Shown: positions 39,928-53,427, numbered from the stretch's first letter. The stretch: DNA of 64,000 bases from Hydractinia symbiolongicarpus (GCF_029227915.1 NC_079877.1:30405851-30469850), one strand, 5' to 3'. A program made the numbers and translations. Notes: generated from the letters alone by a model not told the origin.

Positions 39928-40848
39928 ATGATTAACAGCACAACAGAAGACACTTGGTGTTTTGGTTACACCGTTATATTTTTAGCTACAGAAGAGGGAA
40001 GATCAAATTTGATAGCATTTAGTATCGTTTCAATTTTTGCTTGTTTTTTTATCATTACTCTAAATAGTCTTTATATTTTTATTGTACTGTGCCGAAAAAC
40101 GTTTAGACAAACTGTGAACCAGTTATACTTACTGCTGTCAACTGCAGATATGATGTCTGGTATAGCTTTACTGTTCGTCTATATCAACCTTCTACATGGC
40201 TTTCTCAAAAGGAATCCACCATGTTTTATCATAAAAATATGGACGATTATTGGCCACGCGTATTTCTTCATGTCGATATCAGCTGTGGGTTTTATTTCAA
40301 TCGAGGCTTATATTGCGGTATTTAAACCGTTTATGTATCGACGTATTACTAAAAAGAGTATTTTAACCATCTGTTTGTTGATTTCGTGGATACCATCCGT
40401 GGTACTATCCATGACGTCATTATTTGAAAGTTCTGTTTTTATGTTGATGTTGCGTTGTGTGACAGTGGTGTATGGTACGTCTATATTCACCACAATGCTT
40501 TTTTGCCATCGAAGAGTTTATGTGTATATACGCGAAAACAATAATAGTTGTAGCGAACAGAAGAAAAAAGCGGCAAGTGTTGCGTTACAGGTGCTTGTTG
40601 TTTGTGGTCTTTTTAATATACCGGCTGGTCTGGCAATTATACTAAAAGCCCTGTTCCCAGACTCTGCAGCAGTTGACACCTATGTCAGAAGATGGTGTGT
40701 GTTTCTGGTCTGCACAAATGGATTGTGGGATACGTTCATTTACGGTTTTCGTTCTTCTGCAGTGAGGAGGGAATTAATAGAATTTTGTAATCTTTTTACA
40801 CGTGGTACAAGCAGAAGCATCGCGACAAGTGTTGAAGTGATAACATAA
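39928..40848 (+). CDS. Single-exon class A-like G protein-coupled receptor, 306 aa
   Basis: Seven apolar segments are visible (about residues 27-53, 62-87, 100-126, 146-166, 176-196, 217-240, 253-272). Segment 1 carries TLNSLYIF with the conserved Asn, and segment 2 has STADMMSG with the conserved Asp. The usual DRY after segment 3 is replaced by EAYIAVFKPF, which keeps the class A xxxxVxxP context. Segment 7 has NGLWDTFIYGFRS in place of NPxxY. The N-terminus is short, with an N-glycosylation motif (NST). The lack of introns and the altered motifs fit the lineage-specific orphan receptors of cnidarians. Ligand unknown. Confidence 0.88.
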   Translation: MINSTTEDTWCFGYTVIFLATEEGRSNLIAFSIVSIFACFFIITLNSLYIFIVLCRKTFRQTVNQLYLLLSTADMMSGIALLFVYINLLHGFLKRNPPCFIIKIWTIIGHAYFFMSISAVGFISIEAYIAVFKPFMYRRITKKSILTICLLISWIPSVVLSMTSLFESSVFMLMLRCVTVVYGTSIFTTMLFCHRRVYVYIRENNNSCSEQKKKAASVALQVLVVCGLFNIPAGLAIILKALFPDSAAVDTYVRRWCVFLVCTNGLWDTFIYGFRSSAVRRELIEFCNLFTRGTSRSIATSVEVIT

Positions 40849-41330
40849 AACACAAATGTGATTGCGTGAATTTTTATATGACACAACACAGTGTTACTTG
40901 TGAAAGTAATTTTTAAAAACAATGTTTTACTAGACAAGTTGTATGTTGTATATAAAAATAATAACGTATTGCACAAAGTATACAAAGTATAGGGTCGTAA
41001 TTTCTTCTTCAGGGAGCGTTCACATCTATTTTTTATGCTACAGCTGTGTCAGTAAATAAATTTGTACAACTTTATCGAACAAAAACATTTTAACCCGTAA
41101 AAAGCGACCTGCACATTAAATTTGACAGAAAATATTTTTCTGACAAGATAAAATGACGCTCTGCTTTCGTCAGAGAACATGGCTAAGGTGTCTTGGTTGA
41201 CGACATTTATTACAGCATGTAAAATGTCTTTTTCTTAACATTTCAGATCCAGCATCATTTGTCATGCGAAAGAAAGGAAACTTGTCGTTCTTCTTTAACA
41301 TATAACAAACGATATAAAAAATCTTTTAAG
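40849..41330. other. No gene seen
   Basis: AT-rich flank between the receptor and the next transposon. Nothing recognised. Confidence 0.4.
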
Positions 41331-42262
41331 ATACAGTATTCTCTCCAATTAACGGACACGGCCATTTTTTCTGGTCAAAGTCTCATTAAAAACTTTCTAA
41401 TTAGCGAACACTCTGATTAGCGGACAAATTTTTTTGCGCAAAATGACAACTACAGGCTTTTTTTCTCTTCAATTAGCGGAAAGTCCAAAAAATTAGGGAG
41501 CAGCATACAAAAGTAATGAAAAATCGAATAATTTTGAAACTTAACAAGAATTGTCGGCTTTTACACCCTCAATTTTCTTCGCAAACCAGTCAATCAACTT
41601 TTGTTGTCCATAAAACTTATATAACTGGTATTTCCAGACCATATCCACCTCTACGATTAACCCCCTTCTCACAAACTCAGCTAATCGAATATCAAAAACA
41701 TGAAACATATTTTTTATATGTTTTGTGGCATGTGTCCAATAATGGTTTCATTTTGTAAAGAATCTGGAGTTGATGTAGAAGAGGTTTCATCTCATGAGAG
41801 TGATAACGATTTGAAAATGATGATGTTGATCACCACGCATGAAGCGCTTGAACTTGAAAGATTTTAATAGAAGAAAGAACTTCTTTATTCTCACTTAAAG
41901 ACAGACTTGAAATTATTCGAGTTAGGAACTTAAAAGACCAATCTTTTAAAATTTTTTTCTCCAAGTAAAGTTTTTTTAAAAAACCTTTTCGTTAATTTAG
42001 TTGATATTATGATGGTGATATTTGTTTGCTATTTTTTTTAAAAAAAAGTTATATTACGTTCAATTTAGTCGTTTTCTTCTTTTTTCGTGTCTAAGTCCGG
42101 TACCAGCTAATTTTTTAAGTTACACATTTCGTATACAAAATCGCATTTTCTTCAAATTTTGAGCTTACATTGCAAAACTTTTCAAAAGGCGGACACCTCT
42201 AATTAGAAGACACTTTGTTCATACACCAACAGTGTCCGCTAATTAGAGAGAATGGAAAATTA
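41331..42262. mobile_element. Non-autonomous pogo/Tigger-like DNA transposon
   Basis: Left end: CAGTATTCTCTCCAATTAAC, then GGACACGGCC. Right end, inverted: GTGTCCGCTAATTAGAGAGA. Inner subterminal repeats with ATTAGCGGACA occur at 41400, 41425 and 41472 and inverted near 42185. 'Gaps in rows of (C)TAATTAGCGGAC' ends are typical of Tigger/Jerky-type pogo elements. Only short degenerate frames remain inside. Confidence 0.7.
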
Positions 42263-43803
42263 AAAATTTAAAAATACAATATAAAACTGCAAGCTAATTT
42301 TTTTTTTACAAACAACAAATTAAATTCATTGCAAAACTTTTTTTTCAATGAAAATTACTTTTTCCAAGGAAATAATACATTGAGAAAATGTATTCACAAT
42401 TTCCAAAATCCGCTATTTAAGTTTTTAACCTTAAAGAATATAAAAACGCAAAAATTAAAAATTATATTAGATATAAGGTATTTCAAATTTAATTTTTAAC
42501 CACGTATATGTATAAAATTCTGATTACATCTAATACAAAGATAAAATTTACAATACCAGTAAGTAGAATAAGCATCGCGTAAATTTTTTTAAAATAATCC
42601 CTATATAAAATCAGAATTCACCGAACTATAGTGGTAGAAATGGGATATGACAGTCAAATCACAAGTATTTAAAGAGAAATCGTGAAATTTGATTTGAAAC
42701 AGAAATATTTTACAATAACACAACTTCTTCCAATCAAAACACTATAGCACAAAAAATAGTACAAATTTTGAAGTCGCTTTATTGTAAAATTATAAACATA
42801 AAACAGGGTATCGGGGTATTAGAACTCGGGTTCTGTGAATCTAATCTTGGTTTCAGAATATCGAGTATCAGGACCGCGGTATTATCTAGGGTATCGCTTT
42901 TCTTATATGTCCATGCTGGATCGGTTTTGCGGATAGTTTCACCCAACACTATGTCAAGGTTTGAGAAAATCAAAACAAACAAAACGTTTTGTCTTTACTA
43001 TAAAAATGGTAAGTGATAGTTTAGTATAAGAAACAAGTTCATGGTTTTTTAAAAAAAGACAAAAGAAACAATAAAGAAGAAGCTTTTACATAGACGGGTG
43101 AAGCTATTACTGATATGGTAAAATAGAATACTTGTTGAATTTCTTTTAGAACTCATTTAAAATACATTTAAATCAAGTGGGCAACCTGAAATATTTTTAA
43201 ACAAAGAAAAACAAAGTGGAAATTTTTGTTTTTAGAATACTTTGCACCCTTAGTAACCATACGACAGAAAAAATTGACTTTTTGTAAAACGTAATTTCAG
43301 TTCCAAGGACCATCTAAACTACCAGATCGGCAACAATAAAAACGCCACCTTTGTTGTCGTATCACAAGAAAGTATTTAGAAGGCTTCCAAACAAAAATTC
43401 GTAACAATCAAAACAAAATAACAACAAGAAAAGGTTTAAACTTGAACTATCACCATCGGAAAACGGCATAAAAAAAAAAATGCGAAAAGAAATGATACTG
43501 TGTTAATGAAAAGCTTTGTGAGATAAATAATATTTTATATGTGTTTTTACTCACTTTTACTTCTCCTGACAGAACAATTTGAATAAAAGTTTAGCCCAAT
43601 GTTCAAATTGCAAACATGTCACTAATAAACTGTATGAAACTTATCAAGAAGGGGACGTGCTGAAAACCTTTTTTTAAAAGGTACCTACTGTCCAGTCAAC
43701 GCACACCGAAAATAAACGACACAATAAAAAGCGCACTATTTGACGTAAATGTTAAGCTTGTGTATGCTTTTCAAACAATGGGTCATACCGGTCTAAATAT
43801 TAC
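42263..43803. other. No gene seen
   Basis: AT-rich. A short stretch around 42800-42950 (ATATCGAGTATCAGGACCGC, GGGTATCGC) has repeated GTATC words, but no reading frame of note. Confidence 0.35.
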
Positions 43804-44500
43804 ATGATAATTATGGGCTTACCAGCACCAATTCCAGAACAATCGTATCAGAAAGTCATAATAGATCTGTGCAAGAAATCAGTCTCACAAACTGATCAGC
43901 TTATGTCTGCAGCTGCCCAACGATTGATTTCTATCATCAAAGCAGAAGAACCTGAATCACATTTGATGGAACATGGCAACGTCAACGCCACTGTTTAAAG
44001 ACAGGAATCGTGTTTATTATTTCAATGATGACTTGTAAGATTCTTGACTATATTATTAAAACCCTCTTTTGTCAAATGCGCAAAAATGAAGACAAAACTG
44101 GAAGTACGAGAAATGGTATAAAAGTCATGAAAACGTATGTCACATCAATCATGCGGGTCATTGCTAATATATATTTAGATGGTTAGATCGCTAAAGTACA
44201 CCACTTCAGTTACCGATGTCACATTTACAAAGGTAAGTGTCGGTCAAGGTATACAGTTGTAAAAGAGAAATGTATTGGACACCAATTAAAAAAAGAATGG
44301 ATAGTGGGTTACGTAAATACAAGCAGAAGAAAACGAGGATGTCAAATTCGTTTGTGGCAAAGGTCGTTTGAAGGATATAACGTGCGATTAATTTCAAAAT
44401 TATTTTGATGAAGCGATTAAAAATAATGTGGGTGACAGCAAGGCCATAATATTAATAAATACTGTCCAAAAGATCTTGTTGTTTGTACTACAACAACAAA
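43804..44500 (+). pseudogene. Kolobok/Mutator-like transposase relic, plus strand
   Basis: Pieces in changing frames: GLPAPIPEQSYQKV with AAAQRLISII (43815-43990), KWYKSHENVCHINHAGHC (about 44110-44166), KEKCIGHQLKKEW (44260-44300), VCGKGRLKDIT (44355-44390), and DEAIKNNVGDSKAII (44407-44451). The order matches the family of the 36326-37225 relic. Multiple stops and frameshifts exclude function. Confidence 0.72.
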
Positions 44501-47066
44501 GAAAAACATTCAGAGGCAACAAGATAACCACCAGTTTTCCGTGAAAAGTTAAGGAAAGTATTTTCGAGAACTTGAACGATGCAAGCGTGGGTTTATACAA
44601 AACCAGAATGTAAGTACCAATAATGTTTTTCGGAGTAAATGTCCCAAACGTTTTGTGGAAGAGGTAAAATGGAATGACTGTGTCCAGTACAGTTTTACAA
44701 TTTAACAATGGTGCTAGTAGGAGGGCAGAATTATTCTCTGCTATTGTATAAGGAAAAAGACAAGTCAAAATATGGTTTCGTTTATCTGATTCGATGTGCA
44801 TGGCCAAGAAAATTTGGTGGCTCTTAATTTTTTCAAGATCAGATTCTTTTGGAGATAAGCGAAGTTTTGACCGAAAAAGGAAGAATAATTGGTTGACAAA
44901 CAAACCTCTTGTGGACTAGAGGAAAGTCGCCAAGTAAATCGAGTACACCATTCTAACTCGTTCGTTGTGATGGACACAAAGTGAATATGATATATATGAA
45001 GAGAAACATATCGCTCCATGGGGCAGGTTGAAACAGATCACTAATCGTTAAAGTCGGACAAGGTTGGAAACTCTTTTAAGACAATACCTGTTGAAATGAT
45101 TTAAATCTAACTGACTGAAATCAAAATGGACATAACTAATGCAATAAATCTGTGCTTTGGTTCTTTACCTTTGTTGTCTGTTTAATGTATAAAGTGAAAT
45201 CGTTGTTGCTATTTATGGACGAGTTTGAGGACCTTCTTTCAGGCAACCAACTCTCAAGAGTGTAATATCAATCTTAGACAAAATAAAAGACGAACATAAA
45301 TTCCACAAAAGCACATACCACGAAGGCATCACTGGGTGCTTGCACTCAAATGAGCCAGATATTTTTGCTGGACCGAATACAAGTATTTTACTTCGCGGCC
45401 TGCAGATGCTACGCTGTTTTACAATAAATTCGGCGCAGTTCCATTAAAATCGATATGTGACGGTGGGCCACCTCCAAAGAAGTCCAAACCTAAAAACACT
45501 AGCCTTAACATGTAAATGTAGGATGCGCCAAAGTGCTGCAAATGTAATCAGTTAGTATTTCAGTATAAGTAAAGTTAATATTTAATGACAGGGATGCATG
45601 GCTATTTTTTCTGCATCATACGTTGGTATTTTAAGATCTTTGCTTATCTAGAGATGAACTGATACAAAACATGTGACTAAGAATGGTAAAATGAGGGTCA
45701 TTATATTGCAGCTTACTCCTTAAGAGGAAAATGATGTTCTCTAGATATTTAGGACCATTGTTTTTAGGCCCATTTTAAGACTATCCATTAATGCCCAAAA
45801 TGAATAATAGCACATTCAAGATAACAAATGTGTACAACCAAAGAGCAATCGATTTGAAATTCCAACGATGCAAGTAAACATTGTGTTAGATCAAACATTA
45901 ACTTTTCGAGGTAGAAAAAGAATCGGTGATGACGAGAATTATTAAATATCGAATTTCTTATAGTCCAAGAAGGAGAAAAAAGGTTTGTCGCCTCTACGGA
46001 TTCCAAGTAAGAAAATAAAAAATCCACGTTCATGCAGAAGGAAATGCTACAAGTTAAGCAATAAAGTTTTACTTTGCTAGTGATAATGTAAAATGTAACT
46101 GATGTCATTTCAAACCATATATCAGTAGACAAGACAATATCAGTAACCTAATCAATGCCCTGAAAACTCAGATGGAATGATACAACCTTACTTTAACGCT
46201 GACAACATGAAACAGTGTAGAGTTGTGCAAAAAAAACAGCCCTTTTATTTTAACTGCAAAGTAATATATTTTGGTTTTCATCCTTGATAGTAAGAGAATT
46301 TTCAAGCGGTGATGACTACAGTTCAATTGTGAAGATCTCGTCAAGAAACGGTAGCTACATACTATGAAAAGTCTTGCTACTGCATGAAATCTTGCTACTG
46401 CTATCACTTTTGGATATTGAAATTGCAGTGACAAACTGGTTATTGAATTTAATGACCAATTTTAAGGAAAAATTGGGCTAACTCTCCACACCAAACCCAG
46501 TGTTGCATTTGAAAGTATTGGGATGTTATTACAGCTTAAAACAAGTTTTTACTATAAAAAATTCAAGATTCACATAAAAACAACTTTTCTACGACTAAAT
46601 CAATAACGTTGCAAAACAATAAGTCAGTCAGAGCAGCAGCCACAACAATACATTGCATTGTCAAGAAAAATTAAATAACCAAGGAGAAATCTGTTAAAAA
46701 AACAACATTCGGAAACTATAGCATTTGTTTAAAAAACAAAACAGTGAGGGAATTCAGTTACCTATGAGGACAGTTTTACGTGTGCACACAGTTAATGCTG
46801 CTAAATTTTAAATTTTAAGCTCAGACGAAATATATTATGTTATATTTTAATGAAACAATATTTTGTATGAAACTTATGTTGTGATTCCACTGTTGAAATG
46901 ATAATCAAAATAATAAAATATATTAACAGAAAGTGTAATAAAATTATTTTAAAAATTTTAAATATTTTAAATTTTCCTGAAAAGAGATACCTGCCCTAAT
47001 CCATGCAACATTACATTTTCTTGTGCTCTACCACCGCCATCTTCTATTTTTGCTGTAAAGTTTTTC
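44501..47066. other. No gene seen
   Basis: AT-rich stretch. Bases 45300-45500 are less AT-rich and could hold more of the transposase relic, but I cannot read a family pattern there. Confidence 0.35.
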
Positions 47067-50000
47067 TTAAAGTAGATATTGACATGAAGTCGGTTGTGGA
47101 GTTTCCTTTGGCTCATTGTAATAACTTTTAAAGCCATTGTCATGGCAAAATTTTAAAGCTTCATCTTTATAGTCTTTGCGAAAATCATGTACACATCGTG
47201 CATAAATATAAAGCGAACCTTTGTTCATGTCTGTTACGATTGCATATTGATATTGTTTAGTTATATTACTGACAGGACCCAATTTAATAACAAGGTCTAA
47301 ATTTAAAAGACAAATGTTACACGTTTAATATAAGCAACATTTCCTGATTAAAATCTTAATCTCAATCCATAGCGATTTAGCTGCTTTCAAAACCTGTAAC
47401 GCAAATAATAAAACATATCATTATTGTCATGAACTTGTGACAGCTGAAAAAATGGAAGCCAATTTATTTTTAACACAAAACTTTATAATGCCAAAATTAA
47501 ATAAACTGAATAAATCATTTTATGATATAAAGAAAATAATTTCTACATAAAAAATAAAAGCATTTTTAAAGATTGCAAAATTGGGTAGATAAAAACAAAA
47601 TTCACTGCGTGTAGAGAACTTTTCGCAGTTGCTTTTTAAGTGAAATTTCATGGCTTCCCTGACTGCGCATATCAGAAACAAGTTAGAGAAATGGCATATT
47701 GAACTTACAAGGGTTGGCATATGGCATTTCATCATATTTCATACGAAGCTCCCCAGGCAGAGCTATGTTAGGCTGAATGATATTCCCAATTCTTTCAACA
47801 GGCTCTCCATGTGGCGACCATTTTCTAAACGTTTCATGGACTAGTAATGTTTGGTTGTTGTGTATAGAATCTAAACAAAACAATGTTAATACTGATCAAC
47901 AATACATTATATATACGAATTTAATAACAGTTATTGCTCTGTGTGTGTTTTGTTTTTGTTTTTCATTATATTTCATATATTTTTGTTCTTTTAGCTCCAC
48001 TATTTATTTGATTTTGATTTTTAATGCAGTTTTGTAACATAATACAACTATGTGTAAACATAATGCAATTCTATATTTTCAGTTTAATAACAAAAACGTT
48101 GCAATAATTAAACTTTTTTGTTCTGGTTTTTCACACAGAGATTTTTATGTGTGCTTGCTACTGATGGTACATAAAGAGTGCAAAAACTTGATTTTGACCC
48201 ATGCAGTAGATTTAGCTTCTTAACACTCAATGCTTGCCTGGTTGTTAGCAGGTTACAAAAGACTGATTTTTATACAAGGACCTTTTTACTGATAACTAAA
48301 GCAACAGTTCTCTACATATTTCAGATTGAATATTATATGAATTTTAATCAAAAATGCCTCTACAATATATTTGCACTGACAGATGTACATTGCACAAGAG
48401 AATTGCAACAAATGTGCCTCTGGTTAGTAAAAAAAAGAAGAAGCGCTTTTTCAGTTACAATATCTGGCGAATTTCTGCCAATACAACTCGTATATATTAC
48501 AGTGTAACTGATCATTGCCTGCTATAATGCGTGGATTTTTATCAGATTTTCACGTCCCACCAAATGCATCAACAAGGAAAAAAATTGTGTTTCTTTATGT
48601 TGCAAAAAAAGCAGAGCGAGTTGGGGTTACTATGTAACATGAAAGCAATGGTAATATTTGGTTTGTTTAAAGGGTGGTTAAAGATGAAAGTAATCAAGTA
48701 TATTCAGAGAACAATTGTTAGGTGGTGCGTGATTTCAATAAGGAGCGATCAATTTCAACCTTTACATTTGACTATCAATTCACAAGCATTAATGTTCTTT
48801 AAAAATCAATTTGAAAGCTGGTATACATTAATTGTTAACTAACTGGGTAAGAAATCGATGTTTACTAAGTTGGTGTGCCTTTGAAGTTGTCCATCATTAA
48901 ACCAATAAAATACGAATTATTCCCAAAATATTTCCAGATTTATACTACAACCTAGTTCAAAAAATTATTAGAATAAATGCTTAATTTCAAAGATCAACCC
49001 ACAAGCAATCATTTACATCATTTCAATATAATATACACATACAGTTTAAACTTGTCCAACTTCATTTGTCAATGTTTACAACAGACTTAAGGGTCTTAGG
49101 TTATTTGCTTAGATCCAATAACTTAAACTGTGATAATTCTAATTGATGTCAGCATGGCCTATTTTCCAGGTTTCCTAAACTTTTTGCACACAGGTGTGTT
49201 AATTATTCCAAAATGCAGTCATTGCAGAAACTGTGACTAGCGCATTTTCATTTCTCACTTTTACCAGTCTTTGGGTAATGTCATTTCTATGAAAATTTGA
49301 AAAAGATTTTCTACAAAAAAATTTTTAACATTCTAAGTCACAAAAATTGTTGTAGGTAAAATTTATTTATTTTAATTTTTTAAGTAATGTTAGTGAAGTT
49401 TTTATCTAGTAAACAATAAAATAATAAAAAAAAAATTGTTCCTTTTTTGAGCAGTTTATACATCAAACCAAAAGTATAAGGATGCAAAATATTCAGATTG
49501 TACATTCCAGAAAATTGATCTATGTGAATTTATTTAAAATGCTGATTCATGAGAATTATTTCCAATGAAACTTTTAGACTTACAGTTTGTTTTAACACAC
49601 ATTGCATCTAATTGAATGGACCTGATCACTGTTAGATCTGTGTACACCTAGGTAAAAATCATCAAAATTACATTAATAGTCAACTAGCAATGCACTCTGT
49701 TTTTCAAGTTCCACATTTCTCTGCATACATAGAGGTACAATTTTTGTTTTATAGTAGTTTTTTTTTAAAACAAATGGACAAACAAGGTCTTGGCTCCTAA
49801 GTTCCTAATTAAACTATGAAACAATATCTATATAATAATACGCCAGTTCTGTCAGTCTGTCTGTGACTTTTGCAAAGTGGATAAAATTTCTTTGATAAAG
49901 TCTATAAAACATCGCCTATAAATTTGTTCTGTAAATTACCTAACTTTGACGTTAAAGCAATATTGACGTCAAAGGAAAGTATATTAAGATTAGTGAAGCC

Positions 50001-50533
50001 ATTGCATTGCACTTTTAAATTTAAGGCTAAATAACTCGGAAACAGGTGGAAATAACTGACGTCATCTCCTGCGTGGGTAACTAGGGACTACGTGGGACCA
50101 ATTTGGGTAAGTTTTCCAAACCTGTGTCACCGAATCCGTTTCGGAATGGACGGGTTAATGAGGCCATCAAAAACCTTTAAACCCTAATATCTCCAAGCCC
50201 GTTTGTCAAAAGTACACGATCCTATACATTTTCTTGATCAGCGTTTCAAGATCTATACGATGAAAGCAACAGGCATACAAATTTCTGAAAAAAAATTTTG
50301 TGTTCTGACAGGTCTCTTCTGATGTCAACAAAATTTAAATGACGGTTGTTTTTCTCTGTTATCCTGCCTAAGTGGATTTTTCCCAGGCCTCATCGACTAG
50401 TAACATAATAATTAATTACCTGGTACCAGGCACCAGCATATTGTTCAAGATTTAAAGTATTGACTGTCTTAACAGCAGCTTTATATATTTCCACCAAGCA
50501 CAAGTTTAATACCACAAGTAAAATAGCTTTCAT
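47067..50533 (-). CDS. Lipocalin, apolipoprotein D-like, 4 exons, 189 aa
   Basis: Minus-strand exons: 50533-50420 (114 nt, phase 0), 49647-49584 (64 nt, phase 1), 47870-47709 (162 nt, phase 1), 47296-47067 (230 nt). Sites are GT/AG and phases agree. A signal peptide (MKAILLVVLNLCLVEIYKA) is followed by the lipocalin GxW motif in YAGAWYQ (G34, W36). Further lipocalin strand patterns are MCVKTN, ETFRKWSP, GELRMKYDE, YAIVTDMNKGSLYIYAR (motif 2, TDxxxxxLxIYAR) and a C-terminal SCQYLL Cys. Lipocalins bind small hydrophobic molecules in a beta-barrel outside the cell. Length fits the family (about 180-190). The assignment to the apoD/Blc branch is less certain. Confidence 0.9.
49835..50170 (+). repeat. 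Interspersed repeat, copy 1 (inside lipocalin intron 1)
   Basis: Starts ATAATACGCCAGTTCTGTC. Landmarks AAGCCATTGCATTGCACTTTTAA, GGTGGAAATAACTG and TTTCGGAATGGA recur in altered form at 60350-60480, and inverted at 60840-60960. Family unknown to me. Confidence 0.55.
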
Positions 50534-51794
50534 GTTATTTTTCCTTTAACTGAAAAATAAATGTTTTCTCATTAAATTGACTTACCCACAATAAAAAATA
50601 ACAAAAAAACATAAATATAGAAGATTAAAAAAAACAACTGAGCCACTCGTAGTAACAAATTTCTTCTAGCAAAGAATTTCTGTTGATAACCAAGAAAACA
50701 TCACATTAGAAGCTTCAAAAATTGCCACACTTTGTTCTGAAATCACTAGAAGGCAAATGCCTCATTAAAACTTAACATCGCTGTATTTCGTTCAAAAAAA
50801 TTGAGAAAAAGACTTAAAATCGCATATTGTATTTAAAAATGACAAGAAAACAACAAGCTTAATAATTGCTATCTTTGCCCTAAAATGACCACAACCCATG
50901 AGCTTAAAAATTATCATTATGTGCATGTGTAAACAAAAGATATGCAAAGGTTCTCTGTGTAAATGAGGTCATTTCGCAAGGTCGTAAAACTTGCATAGAT
51001 GTAAAGTCACATTTTAGCAGTACTGTATAAGGGTAGAATTTTACTGATTTTCTGAAAACCACAACCAACATGATAAAATATCTTTCTTAACAGAATTTTT
51101 CAAAGAATCAATTGTAGCGATTTTGTGAAATACACCCATTTTGTCTAAGAATAAATTTTTTGGTTCAAGCCTCTTAATTCTAAAAACCAAATCGACTACT
51201 CTAATGAAACTGGTGAAAAGCGCTATGACCTTAACATTAACATGGCTAAACAGGTTAGATTATTATCGACATCTTTCTTTTACAATTGTTAGTGTTTTAA
51301 TATACTGCATCAAGATCAGATAGATCTACTTCAGATATGGTCCTGCAAATGGAAACGTTAGAGAAAGTAAGTAATCAATCTGACACTGGTAGTGATATTT
51401 CGTGAAATATAATCATATATTTTCATGTTCATATTGTTAAAACATTTTTGTTTCTTGGAAAATTTTTAGATTATCATCTATACAACTCATTTTACTTGCC
51501 CAGTTGTACCTTAATTTTGATACCATACCTTACGTTAGCCATACCTAAATTAATTTTGTTTATACTGAACGATTTTTAGCATTTGAAGTTGTTTCTTATA
51601 CAATAGGACCCAGCTGTACTTTAATTGTCTAGCTATACATTATTTTAGCTAGCCACACCTTACTTATCATTTATATTTCTCATTTTGTACTTGATTTAGA
51701 TTTATAAACTGTTTTCAATTGAAATATTATGCAGGCCATTTCTTGAATAAAACTATGCCAGAGCTTCAAAAATCACCCGCTAAAAAAATTACGA
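50534..51794. other. No gene seen
   Basis: Upstream region of the lipocalin gene; AT-rich. Its promoter should lie just above 50533, but I see no clear box. Confidence 0.35.
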
Positions 51795-52152
51795 GCGCCG
51801 TAGATTAGTGGTTATAGCTCTCGTACTCTGTGCGGGAGACCGGGGTTCGATTCCTCTTGACGGCGATTCAACATGGGCGAGTGAATGTTACCATAGCCCC
51901 GGGTTAACCCAAGCCATGTGAGGGAAATTGGGAAGATGGCACACTGTGTGGGCCGTTGGATGTTGCCGGGAGTTGTCTAGTAGAGCGCGGGCCCTAATTG
52001 GGTCTGCGTCGCTCAAAATGAGCATTAAATACTCTAGGACTCTCCATCTAAGCCATGGCCCCTCCTGGAAATAATAGACAGGGTATATCTCTCGATATTT
52101 GTGAGGCTAGCCATGTAAAATATGCACATCTATCCATCTATCTATCTATCTG
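51795..52152 (+). mobile_element. tRNA-derived SINE, second family, copy 1
   Basis: Head GCGCCGTAGATTAGTGGTTA, A box TAGATTAGTGGTTATAGCTC, B box GGTTCGATTCC. The roughly 270-base body contains CACACTGTGTGGGCC and ends in a CTAT/CATC tetranucleotide tail (52128-52152). The anticodon arm is imperfect, so this is not a real tRNA gene. Confidence 0.85.
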
Positions 52153-52786
52153 CTATGTGCGAAAAGCCCACCCGTAAATGAATATTTGCAAGTGTGATTC
52201 ACACTTAACTATTTTTTGTTTACCGCAACGTTATACGTTATTTAAGCTGTATAGAAATGAATTTTGTAAAACGTATTAACCACAACCAGTGCAAGGTTGA
52301 AACAACGTTGAACGCGATGATGTGTTGGCAGATGATGTGTTCTAGACATTTTTGATTTCTCTTTCCCCTTTTAAAAAGATGTTTTAAACTTTATTCAACA
52401 TGTTTTTTCTTTGGTATTACATCACCAAAACATTCGTCCGAAAGCTGTATTAAGGTACAGGACACCTAACCTCTCCCATGTTCTGGTTATATTTAACTTG
52501 CATGGGTGCGCACTCTTCTCGCAGTATTCGCTGTGACGATGAAGATCGGACTGACTTGTGGCATGGTTCCAAATGGTCTTCCGTCTTTTGTTCGAGTTTC
52601 AGTGTAATGCACCAGTCGAGCATAAGGATGTCAGCATGAAGGGAAGGGGCAGACTTTAATGTTCTCTATACTTTTTAAACAAATCAATCACGAAGAAATG
52701 GATGTTATGTAATCAGTGTAATAGCCTTTTTCATCGCTCTAAAATATTTTCAAGTGCAATAAAAAGCACTCGTAAATCTTTTTGGT

Positions 52787-53003
52787 GGCAGGCAAAAAGA
52801 TGCAGGAGCTTGCTGAAGAAAGGTCTTTTTAGCCTATTTCTTTTTACGGAAACATTGTTGAGGCTTTAAACTATTATCGAGTGTAGATGGCTAACTTCTG
52901 ATTGACATATATTCATATGAAGTTGTAATGATACCTTTGTGTGAAGAAACAGACTGAATAGGACCTCACTTCACCTACCGCCTGCATCTTTTTGCCTGCT
53001 ACG
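52787..53003. mobile_element. MITE with inverted termini, copy 1
   Basis: GGCAGGCAAAAAGATGCAGG at the left and CCTGCATCTTTTTGCCTGC at the right form about 20-base terminal inverted repeats around about 175 bases. An inner match of AGGACCTC.CTTCAC to copy 2 shows the same family. Confidence 0.75.
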
Positions 53004-53202
53004 CAATTGTTAAAGGTAAAAGAGGAATACCACAAAAAATGTTCATTAAAAAAGGTCTAAAATATTTTGCTCTGACATTTTTCTTTGTTTTTGCAGGGTC
53101 AGTGACAATTCTGTCAGAAAAAATATGCCACTATGAATAACTTAGTTATTTTCATACTACTGTAAATAAATTCTAGTGTTTACATATTCAGCAGTAAAGC
53201 TC

Positions 53203-53427
53203 ATTTGCATGGCAGGAAAAAGAATGGGCTCTAGGTGAAGAAAAGTATCAGTCTATTTTGTCGCACAAAGGCATTCTTTGGACTTAAAATAAATTCTAAC
53301 AAATCAGAAGGCATCAATCTACACTGGATAATAGTTTAAAACCTCAACAATGTTTCTGTGAGACGAAATTCATAGAAAAGGACCTCGCTTCACTAAATCC
53401 TAGCATATTTTTTCCTGCCATGCAAAT
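53203..53427. mobile_element. MITE with inverted termini, copy 2
   Basis: ATTTGCATGGCAGGAAAAA and its complement TTTTTCCTGCCATGCAAAT bound a 225-base unit. Interior shares GTGAAGAAA, TCTACACTGGATAATAGTTT and CCTCAACAATGTTTC (inverted or direct) with copy 1. Confidence 0.8.

Noticed and set aside
45788-46434. Minus-strand frames of 88-114 codons
   Set aside because: No family pattern and Phe/Ser/Leu-rich composition typical of AT-rich noncoding DNA.
48178-48842. Two ORFs of 103-109 codons on the plus strand inside the lipocalin intron
   Set aside because: No recognisable domain, no splice logic, and skewed composition. They are probably chance frames.
51797-51866. A true tRNA gene at the head of the SINE
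   Set aside because: A and B boxes are good, but the anticodon arm does not fold with a T at position 33, and the same head recurs in the inverted copy at 54172-54513.
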